Source: Bacillus_I endophytica_A
Lineage (GTDB): Bacteria > Bacillota > Bacilli > Bacillales > Bacillaceae_H
Direction of reading: 5' to 3'
Assembly (NCBI RefSeq): GCF_026790145.1
Contig: NZ_JALAMS010000018.1
Coordinates: forward strand, 434,001-498,000
DNA: 64,000 nt
Positions 46,118 to 55,397 of this stretch are shown in pieces. The position numbers and the translations under genes are program-made. The number at the start of each line of letters is the position of its first letter. Position 1 is the first letter of the stretch. The notes beneath the pieces are model-generated. The model was not told the DNA's origin. It made no database searches and saw nothing but the letters and a program-made list of their open reading frames with translations.

Positions 46118-47188
46118 TTAATCTTCCCATCGCTTATTGTTGATTTTCTCAATAATCCCATGCAAATCATCCGGCTTATGAAACTCAATCGGAGAAGCGC
46201 CTTTTTCAAACAGAATGGATTCTGCTTCCACAATCGCTACATAACGGCCATTAACTTTCGCTAAATGAATATTCTCTCCGAAATCCGCTAGCAACCCCTT
46301 AATTTCTGTTTCGCCAAGCTTCATTTTTAACTCAGCTTCAGGCGTATGCTCGACAATATGAGCAGCTGCTTCCATCACTTGATGCGTATCTAACCGTTCT
46401 TGTATCTCCCGCTTTTCACTTGCAGCCCACAGTTCCATATCTGATTCAAACTGCTGGTGTTCTTCACTTTCAGCTTCAAACGTTTCACTGACATGTTCCC
46501 GCACCATATCCATCACTTGTGTTTTCATCACTTCAGGCATTGGCTCGTTGTAGTCGATGAACTTTAAGAAGTCCTCAAAATAGCGGGCATGTGAAGCTTG
46601 GTGAATGACAAGCTCGCCTTCCTCGACCATACCTTCTTCAGGCATGTACGGGTATTGAATCGACTTCATATTTTTTGTCGTAATCGCCATTTCAACATGA
46701 CGAATAAGGGTGGATTCATCTGAAATAGAAGCTACTTTTGGCTCGAAGTCACACTTTAAAATAAACACAAAAGCATGATCAAAATATTTTCTTGGAACAG
46801 CAGATACAACTAGAAATGCGCCTCCGCGAACGGCAGCTGTATCAAGATAAGCATTGATAAACTGTTCGCTGTTTTCTTCAAATTCCTCTTTCGTAGCGGC
46901 GAAACGAGTGCGGTGAAATAAATTGTAATTCGGGTTTGAATCAAGATCATGTCCTGGCTCAACAATAAAATAGCCAAGCTTTGTTGGGACTTGTTCAGCT
47001 TTTGGATGACGATCTACTTTGCGCTTTACAATTTTCTTGAATTCGCCGTCTAAAAAATCTTTAATTGAGCTTTCTTCATATTCTTCCGTATCAAGCGTTT
47101 GAAAATGCTTGTACTGTTTAGATGCTTGTTCTTCTTTTCCTTCTACTTGTATTACATAAAATGATAAAAAGTTAATTTTAAAATCCAT
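46118..47188 (-). CDS. DUF3900 family protein
   Basis: 356 residues, soluble and acidic. Characteristic segments of this Bacillus-restricted family: FYVIQVEGKEEQASKQYKHF, KIVKRKVDRHPKAEQVPTK, LGYFIVEPGHDLDSNPNYN, then YLDTAAVRGGAFLVVSAVP. The weak resemblance to nucleoid-associated NdpA-like proteins (a DNA-associated role) is only a guess. Single gene; the start follows AAGGTGAAC. Family name from memory of the sequence; the function is unknown. Confidence 0.8.
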   Translation of the reverse strand: MDFKINFLSFYVIQVEGKEEQASKQYKHFQTLDTEEYEESSIKDFLDGEFKKIVKRKVDRHPKAEQVPTKLGYFIVEPGHDLDSNPNYNLFHRTRFAATKEEFEENSEQFINAYLDTAAVRGGAFLVVSAVPRKYFDHAFVFILKCDFEPKVASISDESTLIRHVEMAITTKNMKSIQYPYMPEEGMVEEGELVIHQASHARYFEDFLKFIDYNEPMPEVMKTQVMDMVREHVSETFEAESEEHQQFESDMELWAASEKREIQERLDTHQVMEAAAHIVEHTPEAELKMKLGETEIKGLLADFGENIHLAKVNGRYVAIVEAESILFEKGASPIEFHKPDDLHGIIEKINNKRWED

Positions 47189-47501
47189 CTAGTTCACCTT
47201 GTTTCTTTTTAATCGGTTACTTCAGTATAAGAAAGAGTAGATGTGGCGTCAACGCTTGGGGAATAACGAATTCGGTTTCTTTTCTTGTTTCTTCTTCCTG
47301 TATATAAGAAGGTTGAGATTGGTGGAATAAGAGGTCTCTGTGAACTATAGCGTGCAGTCCATAGAAAGACTTTATAACCTTGCTATAGTGATGATTAATG
47401 TGTCTAAAAAGAATGTTAACTACATGTCATTCCTTCTAATCATTTTTAAAACCTCTTCATCTTCTCTTTTAAATCTTATGTACTCATAATATAACTTCAT
47501 A

Positions 47502-47542
47502 AGGAAACTCTAGAGAAAAAGTAGAATTTCGGACGTTGGAGG
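47502..47542 (+). repeat. 41-base leader repeat, copy B
   Basis: Second copy of the promoter-leader at 45167-45207. Its GGAGG is the ribosome binding site of the ASCH gene at 47552 (9 bases of spacing). CATAATATAAC upstream resembles a -10. The gap 47189-47501 holds nothing else I can support. Confidence 0.7.
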
Positions 47543-47551
47543 ACAATTACA

Positions 47552-47977
47552 ATGAAAGTTTTATCAATGATTCAACCGTGAGCAAACCTTTTTGTTCTTA
47601 GAGAGGCTACATATGAGACGAGATCATGGAAAACAAATTACCGTGGCCCCTTAGCTATTCACACAAGTAAGAAAATAAATAGGGAAGCCTGTAACCGTAT
47701 AGCCATCCATTCGCTTCTGGATACGCACGGCTACACAACAAAAAATCTCCCTACAGGAATGATTATTGCGGTGTGCGAGTTTAAAGACTGTTTGAAGGTT
47801 GTTGAAAATAACGAAACGTGGGCCATTTTAGAAGACGGAAGAATTGTATCAGAAGACGACTATTTCTTAGGTGATTTTGAGGTTGGTTATTATGCTTGGG
47901 AAGTGGAGGGGATGAAAATGTTGGACAACTTTATTCCAGCAAAAGGTCGGCTTGGGTTATGGGAATATTACTTATAA
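47552..47977 (+). pseudogene. ASCH-domain protein with TGA at codon 10
   Basis: From the ATG at 47552 (perfect GGAGG site) the frame reads MKVLSMIQP, TGA (47579-47581), ANLFVLREATYETRSWKTNY, RGPLAIHTSKKI and on to GRLGLWEYYL, 141 codons in all. ASCH proteins of this kind begin MKVLSMIQPWA, so the TGA replaces the conserved Trp (TGG to TGA, one base). The rest has no other lesion, so the mutation is recent or the base is wrong. The intact remainder from 47759 has no start site of its own. ASCH domains bind RNA or modified nucleosides. Confidence 0.85.
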
Positions 47978-48213
47978 GATAATCATCGACTTTATAAAAA
48001 ACACATCTAAAACCTTAATAATAAGGGAAATGAGGGTTGTTAGATAAGTAATAGGGATAAAGATTTAGAGAGTTGAATCAAATAATAGTTATAGTGAATA
48101 CATTTTCACCCTTTTTTTAAACCTTTAAATAGTTTATAATTATCAGATAACGGTGGATATTTTAACCTGTTAATTACTATAATAAAATATGGGGAAGTTT
48201 TCATCGAGACAAG

Positions 48214-48279
48214 AAAGATGTATTCCGAGGTCGCGCTTGGGTTTGGTGATCCCTGGATAGGAGTCACTACATCTTTTTT
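48214..48279 (+). promoter_or_regulatory. Structured mqo leader with terminator-like hairpin
   Basis: AAGATGTA pairs with TACATCTT across a 45-base GC-rich interior (GAGGTCGCGCTTGGGTTTGG and GTGATCCCTGGATAGGAGTCAC, itself foldable) and is followed directly by TTTTTTG. This resembles an attenuator or the expression platform of an RNA regulator, ending about 30 bases before the mqo start. I do not recognise a known riboswitch class. Confidence 0.5.
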
Positions 48280-48308
48280 GCAAATACAAGGGGATAAGGA
48301 AGGGTATT

Positions 48309-49811
48309 ATGAATAACAGACAGGAACAAACAGACGTTATTTTAATTGGTGCTGGTATTATGAGTGCAACATTAGGGTCAATACTAAAAGAATTAGCGCC
48401 AGGTTGGAATATTAAAGTATTTGAAAAGCTCGCAAAAACAGGGGAAGAAAGTTCTAATGAATGGAATAATGCTGGCACAGGGCATGCGGCACTTTGTGAG
48501 CTTAATTACACATCCGAAAAACCGGATGGATCTATAGATATTAGTAAAGCAATTCGTATTAATGAACAATTCCAAATTTCAAGACAGTTTTGGTCTTATC
48601 TTGTGAAAAAAAGTTTAATTAAAAATCCACAGGAATTTATCATGCCATTGCCTCATATGAGTCTAGTGCAAGGAGGAAGAAACGTTGAGTTCTTAAAGAA
48701 ACGTTTCGACGCCATGACGAAAAATCCTCTATTTGAAGGGATGGAATTTTCTGATAATCCTGAAGAGCTCGAAAAGTGGATTCCGTTAATTATGGAAGGC
48801 CGTACATCAACAGATCCAATTGCAGCGACAAAGATTGATTCTGGAACAGATGTAAACTTTGGAGCATTAACACGCATTCTGTTTGATCATTTAAAAAATC
48901 AAAACGTTCATGTGAAGTATAAACATGGTGTAGAAGATATTAATCGTAAAAAAGACGGTTCATGGGAAGTAAAAGTTCAAAATATGGAAAGCGGTAAAAC
49001 AGAACGCCATAACGCTAAATTTGTCTTTATCGGCGGTGGTGGAGGAAGTCTTCACTTACTCCAAAAATCAGGTATCCCTGAAGGAAAAGGCATCGGAGGA
49101 TTCCCTGTAAGCGGACTATTTATGGTCTGTAACAACCCGGAAGTTGTGGAAAAGCATCATGCGAAAGTATATGGAAAAGCTCCAGTTGGCGCTCCTCCAA
49201 TGTCTGTTCCACATCTTGATACACGCTATATTAACAATAAAAAGTCATTGCTGTTTGGACCATTTGCTGGGTTCTCACCAAAGTTCTTAAAAAATGGCTC
49301 AATGTTTGATTTGATTACTTCTGTGAAACCAAATAATGTGCTAACAATGTTAGCAGCAGGCGTAAAAGAAATGTCGCTAACAAAATATTTAATCGGTCAA
49401 GTTATGTTATCAAAAGAAAAACGCATGGAATCACTACGTGAGTTTATTCCAGAAGCAAGAAGCGAAGACTGGGAACTCGTTGTCGCAGGTCAGCGCGTTC
49501 AAGTGATTAAAGACACTGAAGCAGGTGGCAAAGGAACCCTTCAGTTCGGTACGGAAGTTGTTAGTGCCTCGGACGGCTCAATTGCGGCATTGCTTGGTGC
49601 TTCACCAGGAGCCTCTACCGCTGTTCATGTTATGCTTGAGGTTATTAAAAGATGCTTCCCAGATGAAATAAATGCTTGGGAACCAAAGATTAAGGAAATG
49701 GTTCCGTCATATGGACTATCATTAGCGGACAATCCAAAGCTTTTCAAAGAGATTCATACTTCAACATCGAAGGCGCTTGGATTGAGTGAAAGAGGACCTG
49801 TTTATAGTTGA
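48309..49811 (+). CDS. mqo: Malate:quinone oxidoreductase
   Basis: 500 residues; ATG behind AAGGAAGGG. FAD-binding start DVILIGAGIMSATLGSIL at ~9-26, then SSNEWNNAGTGHAALCELNY, SLVQGGRNVEFLKKRF, GGGGGSLHLLQKSGIPEGKG, GGFPVSGLFMVC, and the C-terminal ASPGASTAVHVMLEV block. All are diagnostic of Mqo. It is a peripheral membrane flavoenzyme oxidising malate to oxaloacetate with electrons to the quinone pool, in the TCA cycle. Length matches the family. Monocistronic, with a structured leader and its own terminator. Confidence 0.97.
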   Translation: MNNRQEQTDVILIGAGIMSATLGSILKELAPGWNIKVFEKLAKTGEESSNEWNNAGTGHAALCELNYTSEKPDGSIDISKAIRINEQFQISRQFWSYLVKKSLIKNPQEFIMPLPHMSLVQGGRNVEFLKKRFDAMTKNPLFEGMEFSDNPEELEKWIPLIMEGRTSTDPIAATKIDSGTDVNFGALTRILFDHLKNQNVHVKYKHGVEDINRKKDGSWEVKVQNMESGKTERHNAKFVFIGGGGGSLHLLQKSGIPEGKGIGGFPVSGLFMVCNNPEVVEKHHAKVYGKAPVGAPPMSVPHLDTRYINNKKSLLFGPFAGFSPKFLKNGSMFDLITSVKPNNVLTMLAAGVKEMSLTKYLIGQVMLSKEKRMESLREFIPEARSEDWELVVAGQRVQVIKDTEAGGKGTLQFGTEVVSASDGSIAALLGASPGASTAVHVMLEVIKRCFPDEINAWEPKIKEMVPSYGLSLADNPKLFKEIHTSTSKALGLSERGPVYS

Positions 49812-49899
49812 TAGGAATTTTCTCTAGTATGTTAGAGAATAATTGGCTTTATGGTATAGGAATTCAGAGTTACATAGATAATAGAGTACGGAACGAATG

Positions 49900-49935
49900 A
49901 GAACCTTTGATTTTTAATCAAAGGTTCTTCTTTTT
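49900..49935 (+). terminator. Terminator of mqo
   Basis: AGAACCTTTGATT and AATCAAAGGTTCT form a long stem followed by a T-rich tract. The stop codon of the convergent small gene lies in the stem. Confidence 0.92.
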
Positions 49936-50088
49936 ATCTTCAATAACCGATAAAATATGAGCTTTTGTTCCGTAGGCTCCTCTAATCGTTTTTCTAGCTT
50001 CTATTGGTGTTTTAGCCGTTACTGACTTTGTTTGTTTTTCTCCTCCGACTTCTATTTCAACAATGAAACATTTTGATCCGCATCTCAT
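49918..50088 (-). CDS. 56-residue conserved-looking small protein
   Basis: ATG at 50088 behind GAGGAAA. Reads MRCGSKCFIVEIEVGGEKQT, then KSVTAKTPIEARKTIRGAYG and KAHILSVIEDKKKN. It looks like a single alpha/beta unit with a DNA- or RNA-interacting basic helix; there is no membrane segment. Good codon pattern and site support a real gene. Family not recognised. Confidence 0.6.
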   Translation of the reverse strand: MRCGSKCFIVEIEVGGEKQTKSVTAKTPIEARKTIRGAYGTKAHILSVIEDKKKNL

Positions 50089-50324
50089 GCTGTTTCCTCA
50101 TTTCTTCAGTTTCTTCTTTTATTTTAAAGGAGGAGAGACTTGAAAGGAATCAATTTGATTTAGTAATAAAAATATAGTTAACGGAAAAGGGAAGGCTTCT
50201 TTTTGTATGAATAATCTATAGGAGCTATATAAAAGTATTGATTAAATGGAAAATATATCATATATTAATACCTGGTCAGTATTGAGAAGGTAAAAGAACT
50301 AGACTAACTGAAAAGGTGACACCA

Positions 50325-50462
50325 TTGACGAAATACGATTTTCTAAAAATATCCATCACACTAACCATCATTGCTTACCTTGCCATATTTGAACTCCCTG
50401 ATTTTTTACACGGATTTATTAACGGAATGCATAGAGGTGGTTGGCACAGTCGAGGGTTTTAA
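50325..50462 (+). CDS. 45-residue single-helix membrane protein
   Basis: TTG start behind AAAAGGTGACACC. One hydrophobic helix (FLKISITLTIIAYLAIFEL) and a polar Gly/His/Arg tail (MHRGGWHSRGF). A clear hairpin terminator follows (50485-50521). Function unknown. Confidence 0.6.
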   Translation: MTKYDFLKISITLTIIAYLAIFELPDFLHGFINGMHRGGWHSRGF

Positions 50463-50484
50463 TACATAATTTTGTATATAAAGG

Positions 50485-50521
50485 ATAAAAGTCGAGGTCT
50501 ATAGATATCTCGACTTTTATT
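50485..50521 (+). terminator. Intrinsic terminator
   Basis: ATAAAAGTCGAGGTC pairs with ATCTCGACTTTTAT around TATAG, with T-rich ends on both sides. Confidence 0.85.
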
Positions 50522-50711
50522 ATGATAATATGGATCACAGGAGAGAAATTAATGGTGTATAACTAAGATAACATTTTTCATTAGCATTCCCGTTCAAAAC
50601 GCGACCTTCTTAATACACCAAAGAAAAGTCAAAAATACTTATTTTTCAACAAATAAATTGAAACTAATGAGAGTGTTCATTCGTAATATGTCTAGGAATT
50701 AATTTCGCTAT

Positions 50712-50734
50712 CCAAGGGAAGAGATTTCCCTTGG
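50712..50734 (+). promoter_or_regulatory. Inverted repeat before membrane-protein gene
   Basis: CCAAGGGAA and TTTCCCTTGG form a 9-bp hairpin with a 4-base loop ending ~30 bases before the start codon. No T run, so it is more likely an operator or an mRNA-stabilising stem than a terminator. Confidence 0.5.
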
Positions 50735-50762
50735 TGAATTGGTGAAGGGAGAGAAAAATAAA

Positions 50763-51749
50763 ATGTTTGTAAGTTGGATGAGACCACTGGACAAAGTGTT
50801 ACTGTGGCTTGGGTTACCGTACGTTCTTACGTTAGCTGCAGCCTTCTTTATGAATAGAGATAATCCAATCAATGAAACAGCTTGGTTTTTTGTCGGATAT
50901 ATGGTGTTAATGGTTATGATATCAGGAGAAAAAAAGAAATGGAGAGTAAAAAGAGAGTACCTTAGCCGTAATAGTGCAATTTGGCTATTGCTTGGCTTTG
51001 GGATAGGATACTTTCTTTTAGGAATCTTATTAGGTGTAATTGTAGGTTTAGCGTTTGGTTTTGTAGCTCATAAGTATAAAGTAAATTCTACGTATCCAAC
51101 AGCCATTCTAACTATTGGATGGTGTTTAAATATTAAGGAAAGCTTTCAAACAAATCTTTCATTGGTGGATAAATTGTTGTCAATTTATTCGACAAGTATA
51201 TGGAGAGAAACTTCCCTTTTACTTCTCCTTGTTGCTCTGTTTACATTAATTATTGGGGGACTAACAAGCTTATTTTTGAAAAAAGGGGAAAAGGATTCTC
51301 AAAGACATTCTTCTTATGATCATCCTCGAGAAAGTTATGAAGCAAAAGGTCAAGGATGGAAAGAGAAACTGCAACTATTCAGGAATCCTTTGAAAAGTTT
51401 GAGAAGAGAAGCTGCTGTTTCAAAGGAACCATATCCTGCTTACGATAAGGGAAGAAGACCAAAGGAACCATACCCTGCTTATGATGAGAGAAGAAGAGTA
51501 GACGAACAATACATGGATTATGATGAGAGAAGAAGAGCAGACGAACGATACATGGATTATGATGAGAGAAGAAGAGCAGACGAACGATACATGAATTATG
51601 ATGAGAGAAGAAGAGCAGACGAACGATACATGGATTATGATGAAGAAAGAAGAGCAAATGAATATGACAGAGAAGAAGAAGCGCTCGGAGAACGAAGCCG
51701 CCGGAAAATTGTAGAAGGTGGGCGGTATCAGCGTCGCCACGGTGGATAA
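50763..51749 (+). CDS. Membrane protein with charged C-terminal tandem repeats
   Basis: 328 residues from the ATG at 50763 (AAGGGAGAG site); the upstream in-frame TTG at 50739 lies before that site. Four predicted helices (about 12-28, 38-54, 70-98, 150-168) are followed by a long cytoplasmic tail. The tail contains six units of about 13 residues built on YMDYDERRRADER, highly charged and probably helical or disordered. I do not recognise a family. The repeat could be a protein-interaction or assembly tail. The units are nearly identical at DNA level, so copy number may vary between strains. Confidence 0.7.
   Translation: MFVSWMRPLDKVLLWLGLPYVLTLAAAFFMNRDNPINETAWFFVGYMVLMVMISGEKKKWRVKREYLSRNSAIWLLLGFGIGYFLLGILLGVIVGLAFGFVAHKYKVNSTYPTAILTIGWCLNIKESFQTNLSLVDKLLSIYSTSIWRETSLLLLLVALFTLIIGGLTSLFLKKGEKDSQRHSSYDHPRESYEAKGQGWKEKLQLFRNPLKSLRREAAVSKEPYPAYDKGRRPKEPYPAYDERRRVDEQYMDYDERRRADERYMDYDERRRADERYMNYDERRRADERYMDYDEERRANEYDREEEALGERSRRKIVEGGRYQRRHGG
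51432..51662 (+). repeat. Coding tandem repeat, 39-base unit
   Basis: About six units of 39 bases (GAACGATACATGGATTATGA core, then GAGAGAAGAAGAGCAGAC), the inner ones almost identical, the outer ones diverged. It keeps the reading frame of the membrane protein. The long open frames on the opposite strand here are by-products of the repeat. Confidence 0.85.
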
Positions 51750-51804
51750 TAAGGAAAGATTGTGATGCCGAGCTTATCTTTATAGCTGTCATTAAGAATA
51801 TTTT

Positions 51805-51839
51805 AAGAGCCATGTTATTTTTCAACATGGCTCTTTTTT
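51805..51839 (+). terminator. Terminator between membrane-protein gene and PTS regulator
   Basis: AAGAGCCATGTT and AACATGGCTCTT form a perfect 12-bp stem followed by TTTTT. Confidence 0.95.
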
Positions 51840-51943
51840 GCTGTTTCATTTTTTCAACAACTACCTTGCAATTGTTTGGTACATGCAACAGGCTTCAACA
51901 GTGCTATTATAAGAATAACCAATCCGGATTGGGGTTGATCAAA

Positions 51944-53853
51944 GTGAGTGAGTTAGTTTCTCGTCAAAAAATACTGTTGAAGAAATTGATTGTAAGCAAG
52001 AAGTATCGTTCTGTTGGATCGTTTGCTAAGGAGCTCGAAGTTTCGAGCCGTACCCTTCATAATGATTTGAAAGCTATTGATCTATTTCTAGAATCGTTTT
52101 CTTCAAAAGTAACAAAAAAAGCAGGCGTTGGAATTAAACTTGTTGGAGAAGATAATGAAAAATTGCTTTACGACTTAGAGAGAGAAAAGACTAGAGAAGA
52201 ATCTGTTGAAGGAAGACGACAAGAAATCCTTTTTTCTCTGTTCTATAATGAAACCGCTACCAGCTATAGAAAGTTAGCAGAGAAATATTTTGTAAGTATA
52301 AGCTCGATTACGAATGATCTTGTATGTATTAAAGAGTGGTTAGCACCATTTCATTTATCCCTTGTTAAATCGAATGTGGGGACAGAAATTAAAGGGAATG
52401 AAGAAGATATTCGCAAAGCTCTTTGCTCCTTATTTAAAGACGGCATAATGATGAAACAGCCGTAGAGGTTCCTGATATGAAAGAATCGCAGTGTATCATT
52501 CAGTACATTGAAGAAGAACTTGGCTATAAATTTAACGAAGAATATTATGAGCATTTAACAAGGCTTGTTGGGGTTATGCTGAGCCGAATCTCAAATGGCT
52601 TTACAGTCACTTCTACAGAAGACTTGAGGTTAGAAGAATTTCATGCCCTGCGTACGTATGGAGTTGTACAAAAAGCCCTTCATCTTTTTAGTTCATTATC
52701 CATCACAGAAATTCCTCAGTCAGAAATTCAATATTTAAATAGCAGTATTTTAGGAGCACGCTTAAGTCATGTTGGAGCAAATGTTGAACTTTACTATCAA
52801 GATATGTTAAAGAAGCTTGTGACAGAGTTATGCACGATGGCAGATGAAGCATTTGAAACTAACATTCATGATGAAACATTATACAATGGGCTTCTTATTC
52901 ATCTAAAACCAATGTTATATCGATTAAAACACGGATTAATTGTACAAAATCCACTTTTGGATGATATTAAAGAAAATTATTCAGCAATGTTTGGATTTAC
53001 ATGGTTTTTAGGATCTTTTATTGAAAAAGAAACGGGTTTAAAGCTCAATGATCACGAAGTCAGTTTTCTCATGATTCACTTTCAAGCTGCGCTTGAACGA
53101 AACGTTAGCATTAAAAAGGTAATTGTCGTATGTCCTGGCGGAGTTGGAACATCACAGCTGATTGCTAATCGAATTAAACGAATGGTTCCCCAAATTTATG
53201 TAACCGCTATCTATTCATATAGAGAGCTTTTAGATGTAAATGTAGAAGCATTGGATATTGATTTCATCATCTCCACAATTCCTCTTCAAAATATAAATAA
53301 GAAAGTTGTGTTAGTTTCTCCGATGATGGATGTTAACGATGCTAAGAAGCTTAATAGTTTTTATCTTGATTATATTTTTCAAAACGAAAACCAAATCAGA
53401 CATCGACATGAAAAACTCCTTCAAGCTATTGACCGCAACTTGATTTTTACCAACCTAGACATGATAAATAAAGATGAAGTGATTGAATTTGTCTCAACAA
53501 GTCTACAAAAAAGAGGCTATGTGACAGATCAATTCTATGAATCTGTGAACAACAGGGAGCAGAAGGCTTCGACAGATTTAGGAAATAAGGTGGCCATTCC
53601 TCATGGAGAAAATCAGTTTGTACAAAAGTCCTGTATTTCCGTTGTAACCCTCAAAGAGCCAATTAGGTGGGGGAAAAGTAAAGTTTCCATTGTGTTTTTT
53701 ATCGTCTTGAAAGTAGAAAACAAGCAAAGTATGAGACCAATCCTACGGGAGCTTTATCAAGTGTTGGATTCTAAAAGGATATTACAAATGATGGAACGTG
53801 CGAGGTGTAAAGACGATATTTTGCACATTTTAGGAGGAAAAGAGGATGATTGA
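51944..53853 (+). pseudogene. PRD-type transcriptional regulator (MtlR/ManR-like) of the PTS operon, frameshifted
   Basis: I place the start at the GTG at 51944, behind GGGGTTGATC. Part 1 reads two N-terminal HTH regions (FAKELEVSSRTLHNDLKAI; YRKLAEKYFVSISSITNDL) and stops at 52465. Part 2 (from ~52477) has the PRDs (EVSFLMIHFQAAL), an EIIB-like domain (VIVVCPGGVGTSQLIA) and an EIIA-like domain (DLGNKVAIPHGEN). One base added to the AA at 52447-52448 joins them as GINDETAVEVPDMKES, giving about 636 residues. This class activates the downstream PTS operon when phosphorylated by HPr or its EIIB partner. The rest of the operon is intact and its EIIA start overlaps this gene, so either the regulator is newly broken or the base is an error. 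Confidence 0.82.
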
Positions 53854-54289
53854 AAAAGAGCTGCTTGTTGTAGATGAAGCATTTAAAGATAAAGAAGAGT
53901 TAATTTATTCTCTGTCTCAAAAAGCTAATGAATTAGGGAAAGTAAGTCAGGTTTCTCACTATATGCAATCTGTTTTAAAAAGGGAGGAAGAATGTTCAAC
54001 AGCAATTGGCTTTTCGGTCGCTATTCCGCATGGCAAATCAGAAAGTGTGAAAAGGCCTTTTGTTGCCTTTGCCCGTCCACAGCCGTTTATTCAGTGGGAT
54101 AACAATGAAGAAGAAATAAAGTTAGTCTTCCTTATAGGTGTTCCAAAAGAGCAGGAAGGAACCGTTCATTTGAAAATCTTAGCAAACATTAGCCGAAAGT
54201 TAATTGATGAAGAATTCCGTTCAAGTTTGCTGCAAGCATCTTCTAAAGAAGATCTATACGACTTATTAACGGAAGCTGTTCAAAGCTAA
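53846..54289 (+). CDS. PTS EIIA component, fructose/mannitol family
   Basis: 147 residues; starts inside the end of the regulator gene (8-base overlap, AGGAGG site in the regulator's end). The active-site region TAIGFSVAIPHGKSESV places the phosphoryl-accepting His near residue 61. The family takes phosphate from HPr-His and passes it to EIIB. Separate A, B and C genes are typical of 2-O-mannosylglycerate or GatZ-linked fructose-type systems. Confidence 0.93.
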   Translation: MIEKELLVVDEAFKDKEELIYSLSQKANELGKVSQVSHYMQSVLKREEECSTAIGFSVAIPHGKSESVKRPFVAFARPQPFIQWDNNEEEIKLVFLIGVPKEQEGTVHLKILANISRKLIDEEFRSSLLQASSKEDLYDLLTEAVQS

Positions 54290-54321
54290 AGAGATACTAA
54301 GAGCAATGGGGGCAGATGATT

Positions 54322-55377
54322 ATGGTGGAATTAATGAAAAATATGAAAAAACATCTTTTGACAGGCGTTTCTTATATGATTCCGTTTACGGTCGCAGGAG
54401 GTGTATTGCTAGCCATTTCTGTAATGCTTTCAGGGCAAGCTTCTGTACCTGAGAAAGGATTTTTAGGAGCACTCGCCCAAGTTGGTACAGCAGGTTTATC
54501 TCTTTATGTGGCCATATTAGGTGGGTTCATCGCGTACTCGATGGTAGACAGAGCAGGATTAGGACCTGGGATTATTTCTGCGTATCTTGCGTATGAGCTA
54601 GGAGGCGGCTTTCTCGGTGGAATGGTCGCGGGGATTGTGGCAGGAATTGTTGTTTACTATTTAAAGAAAATCAAAGGACCAAAAACAGTTGCAACTGTTA
54701 TTCCAATCTTTATTATTCCTCTTTTAGGAACGTTCATTTCAGGAATGATTGTAGTCCTGTTTATTGGTCAACCTGTTGCAAACTTGATGGAAGCTTTGAG
54801 CGAATGGCTACTTGGCATGCAAGACAGCTCCAAAATTATGCTAGGGATTATTTTAGGAGCAATGATGGCATTTGATATGGGAGGTCCTTTTAATAAGACG
54901 GCTTTCTTTTTCGCCGTAGCCGTAATGGATACGTATCCACAGCTCCTAGCAGCCGTAGCTGTTGCAGGGTGTACACCACCGCTTGGCTTAGCGCTTGCTT
55001 CTACTTTATTTAAAAACAAATTTAACGTCGAAGAACGTGAAGCAGGAAAAGCAGCTTATATTATGGGCGCCATTGGTATTACAGAAGGAGCCATTCCATT
55101 TGCCGCAGCTGATCCTTTAAGAGTGATTTCCTCCATTATGGTAGGAGGAGCAGCAGGAGCTGTCACTTCTTTGCTTCTTGGGGCATCTAATTTCGCTCCA
55201 TGGGGTGGACTTATTGTTTTACCTGTAGTTGAAGGACGATTAAGCTATATTATCGCCATTATTGTAGGAACAGCTGTTACAACTTGTATGGTTGGGCTCT
55301 TTAAACAAAGCGTCGAAAGTACAACAAAGCAATCTGTATATAAAGAAGATGATGATTTTGAATTAGAGTTTGATTAA
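54322..55377 (+). CDS. PTS EIIC permease, fructose family
   Basis: 351 residues from the ATG at 54322, which fits GGGGGCAG spacing better than the ATG six bases upstream. Eight to ten hydrophobic helices; family signatures are GVSYMIPFTVAGGVLLAI, PGIISAYLAYELGGGFLGGM, AFDMGGPFNKTAFFFAVA and GITEGAIPFAAADPLRVI. It transports and phosphorylates the sugar with the A and B subunits. The natural substrate cannot be read from sequence. Confidence 0.93.
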   Translation: MVELMKNMKKHLLTGVSYMIPFTVAGGVLLAISVMLSGQASVPEKGFLGALAQVGTAGLSLYVAILGGFIAYSMVDRAGLGPGIISAYLAYELGGGFLGGMVAGIVAGIVVYYLKKIKGPKTVATVIPIFIIPLLGTFISGMIVVLFIGQPVANLMEALSEWLLGMQDSSKIMLGIILGAMMAFDMGGPFNKTAFFFAVAVMDTYPQLLAAVAVAGCTPPLGLALASTLFKNKFNVEEREAGKAAYIMGAIGITEGAIPFAAADPLRVISSIMVGGAAGAVTSLLLGASNFAPWGGLIVLPVVEGRLSYIIAIIVGTAVTTCMVGLFKQSVESTTKQSVYKEDDDFELEFD

Positions 55378-55397
55378 TAAAAAGGAGTGATTAAGAA

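Noticed and set aside
45930..46121. 63-codon plus-strand frame
   Set aside because: No ribosome binding site, ends inside the DUF3900 gene, and has no recognisable composition.
51432..51662. Possible CRISPR array
   Set aside because: Repeats are directly adjacent without spacers and keep a reading frame. No cas genes and no other array in the window.
51379..51888. Long minus-strand frames opposite the repeat membrane protein
   Set aside because: They arise from the 39-base repeat read in reverse, have low-complexity sequence and no ribosome binding site; the plus-strand protein has both.
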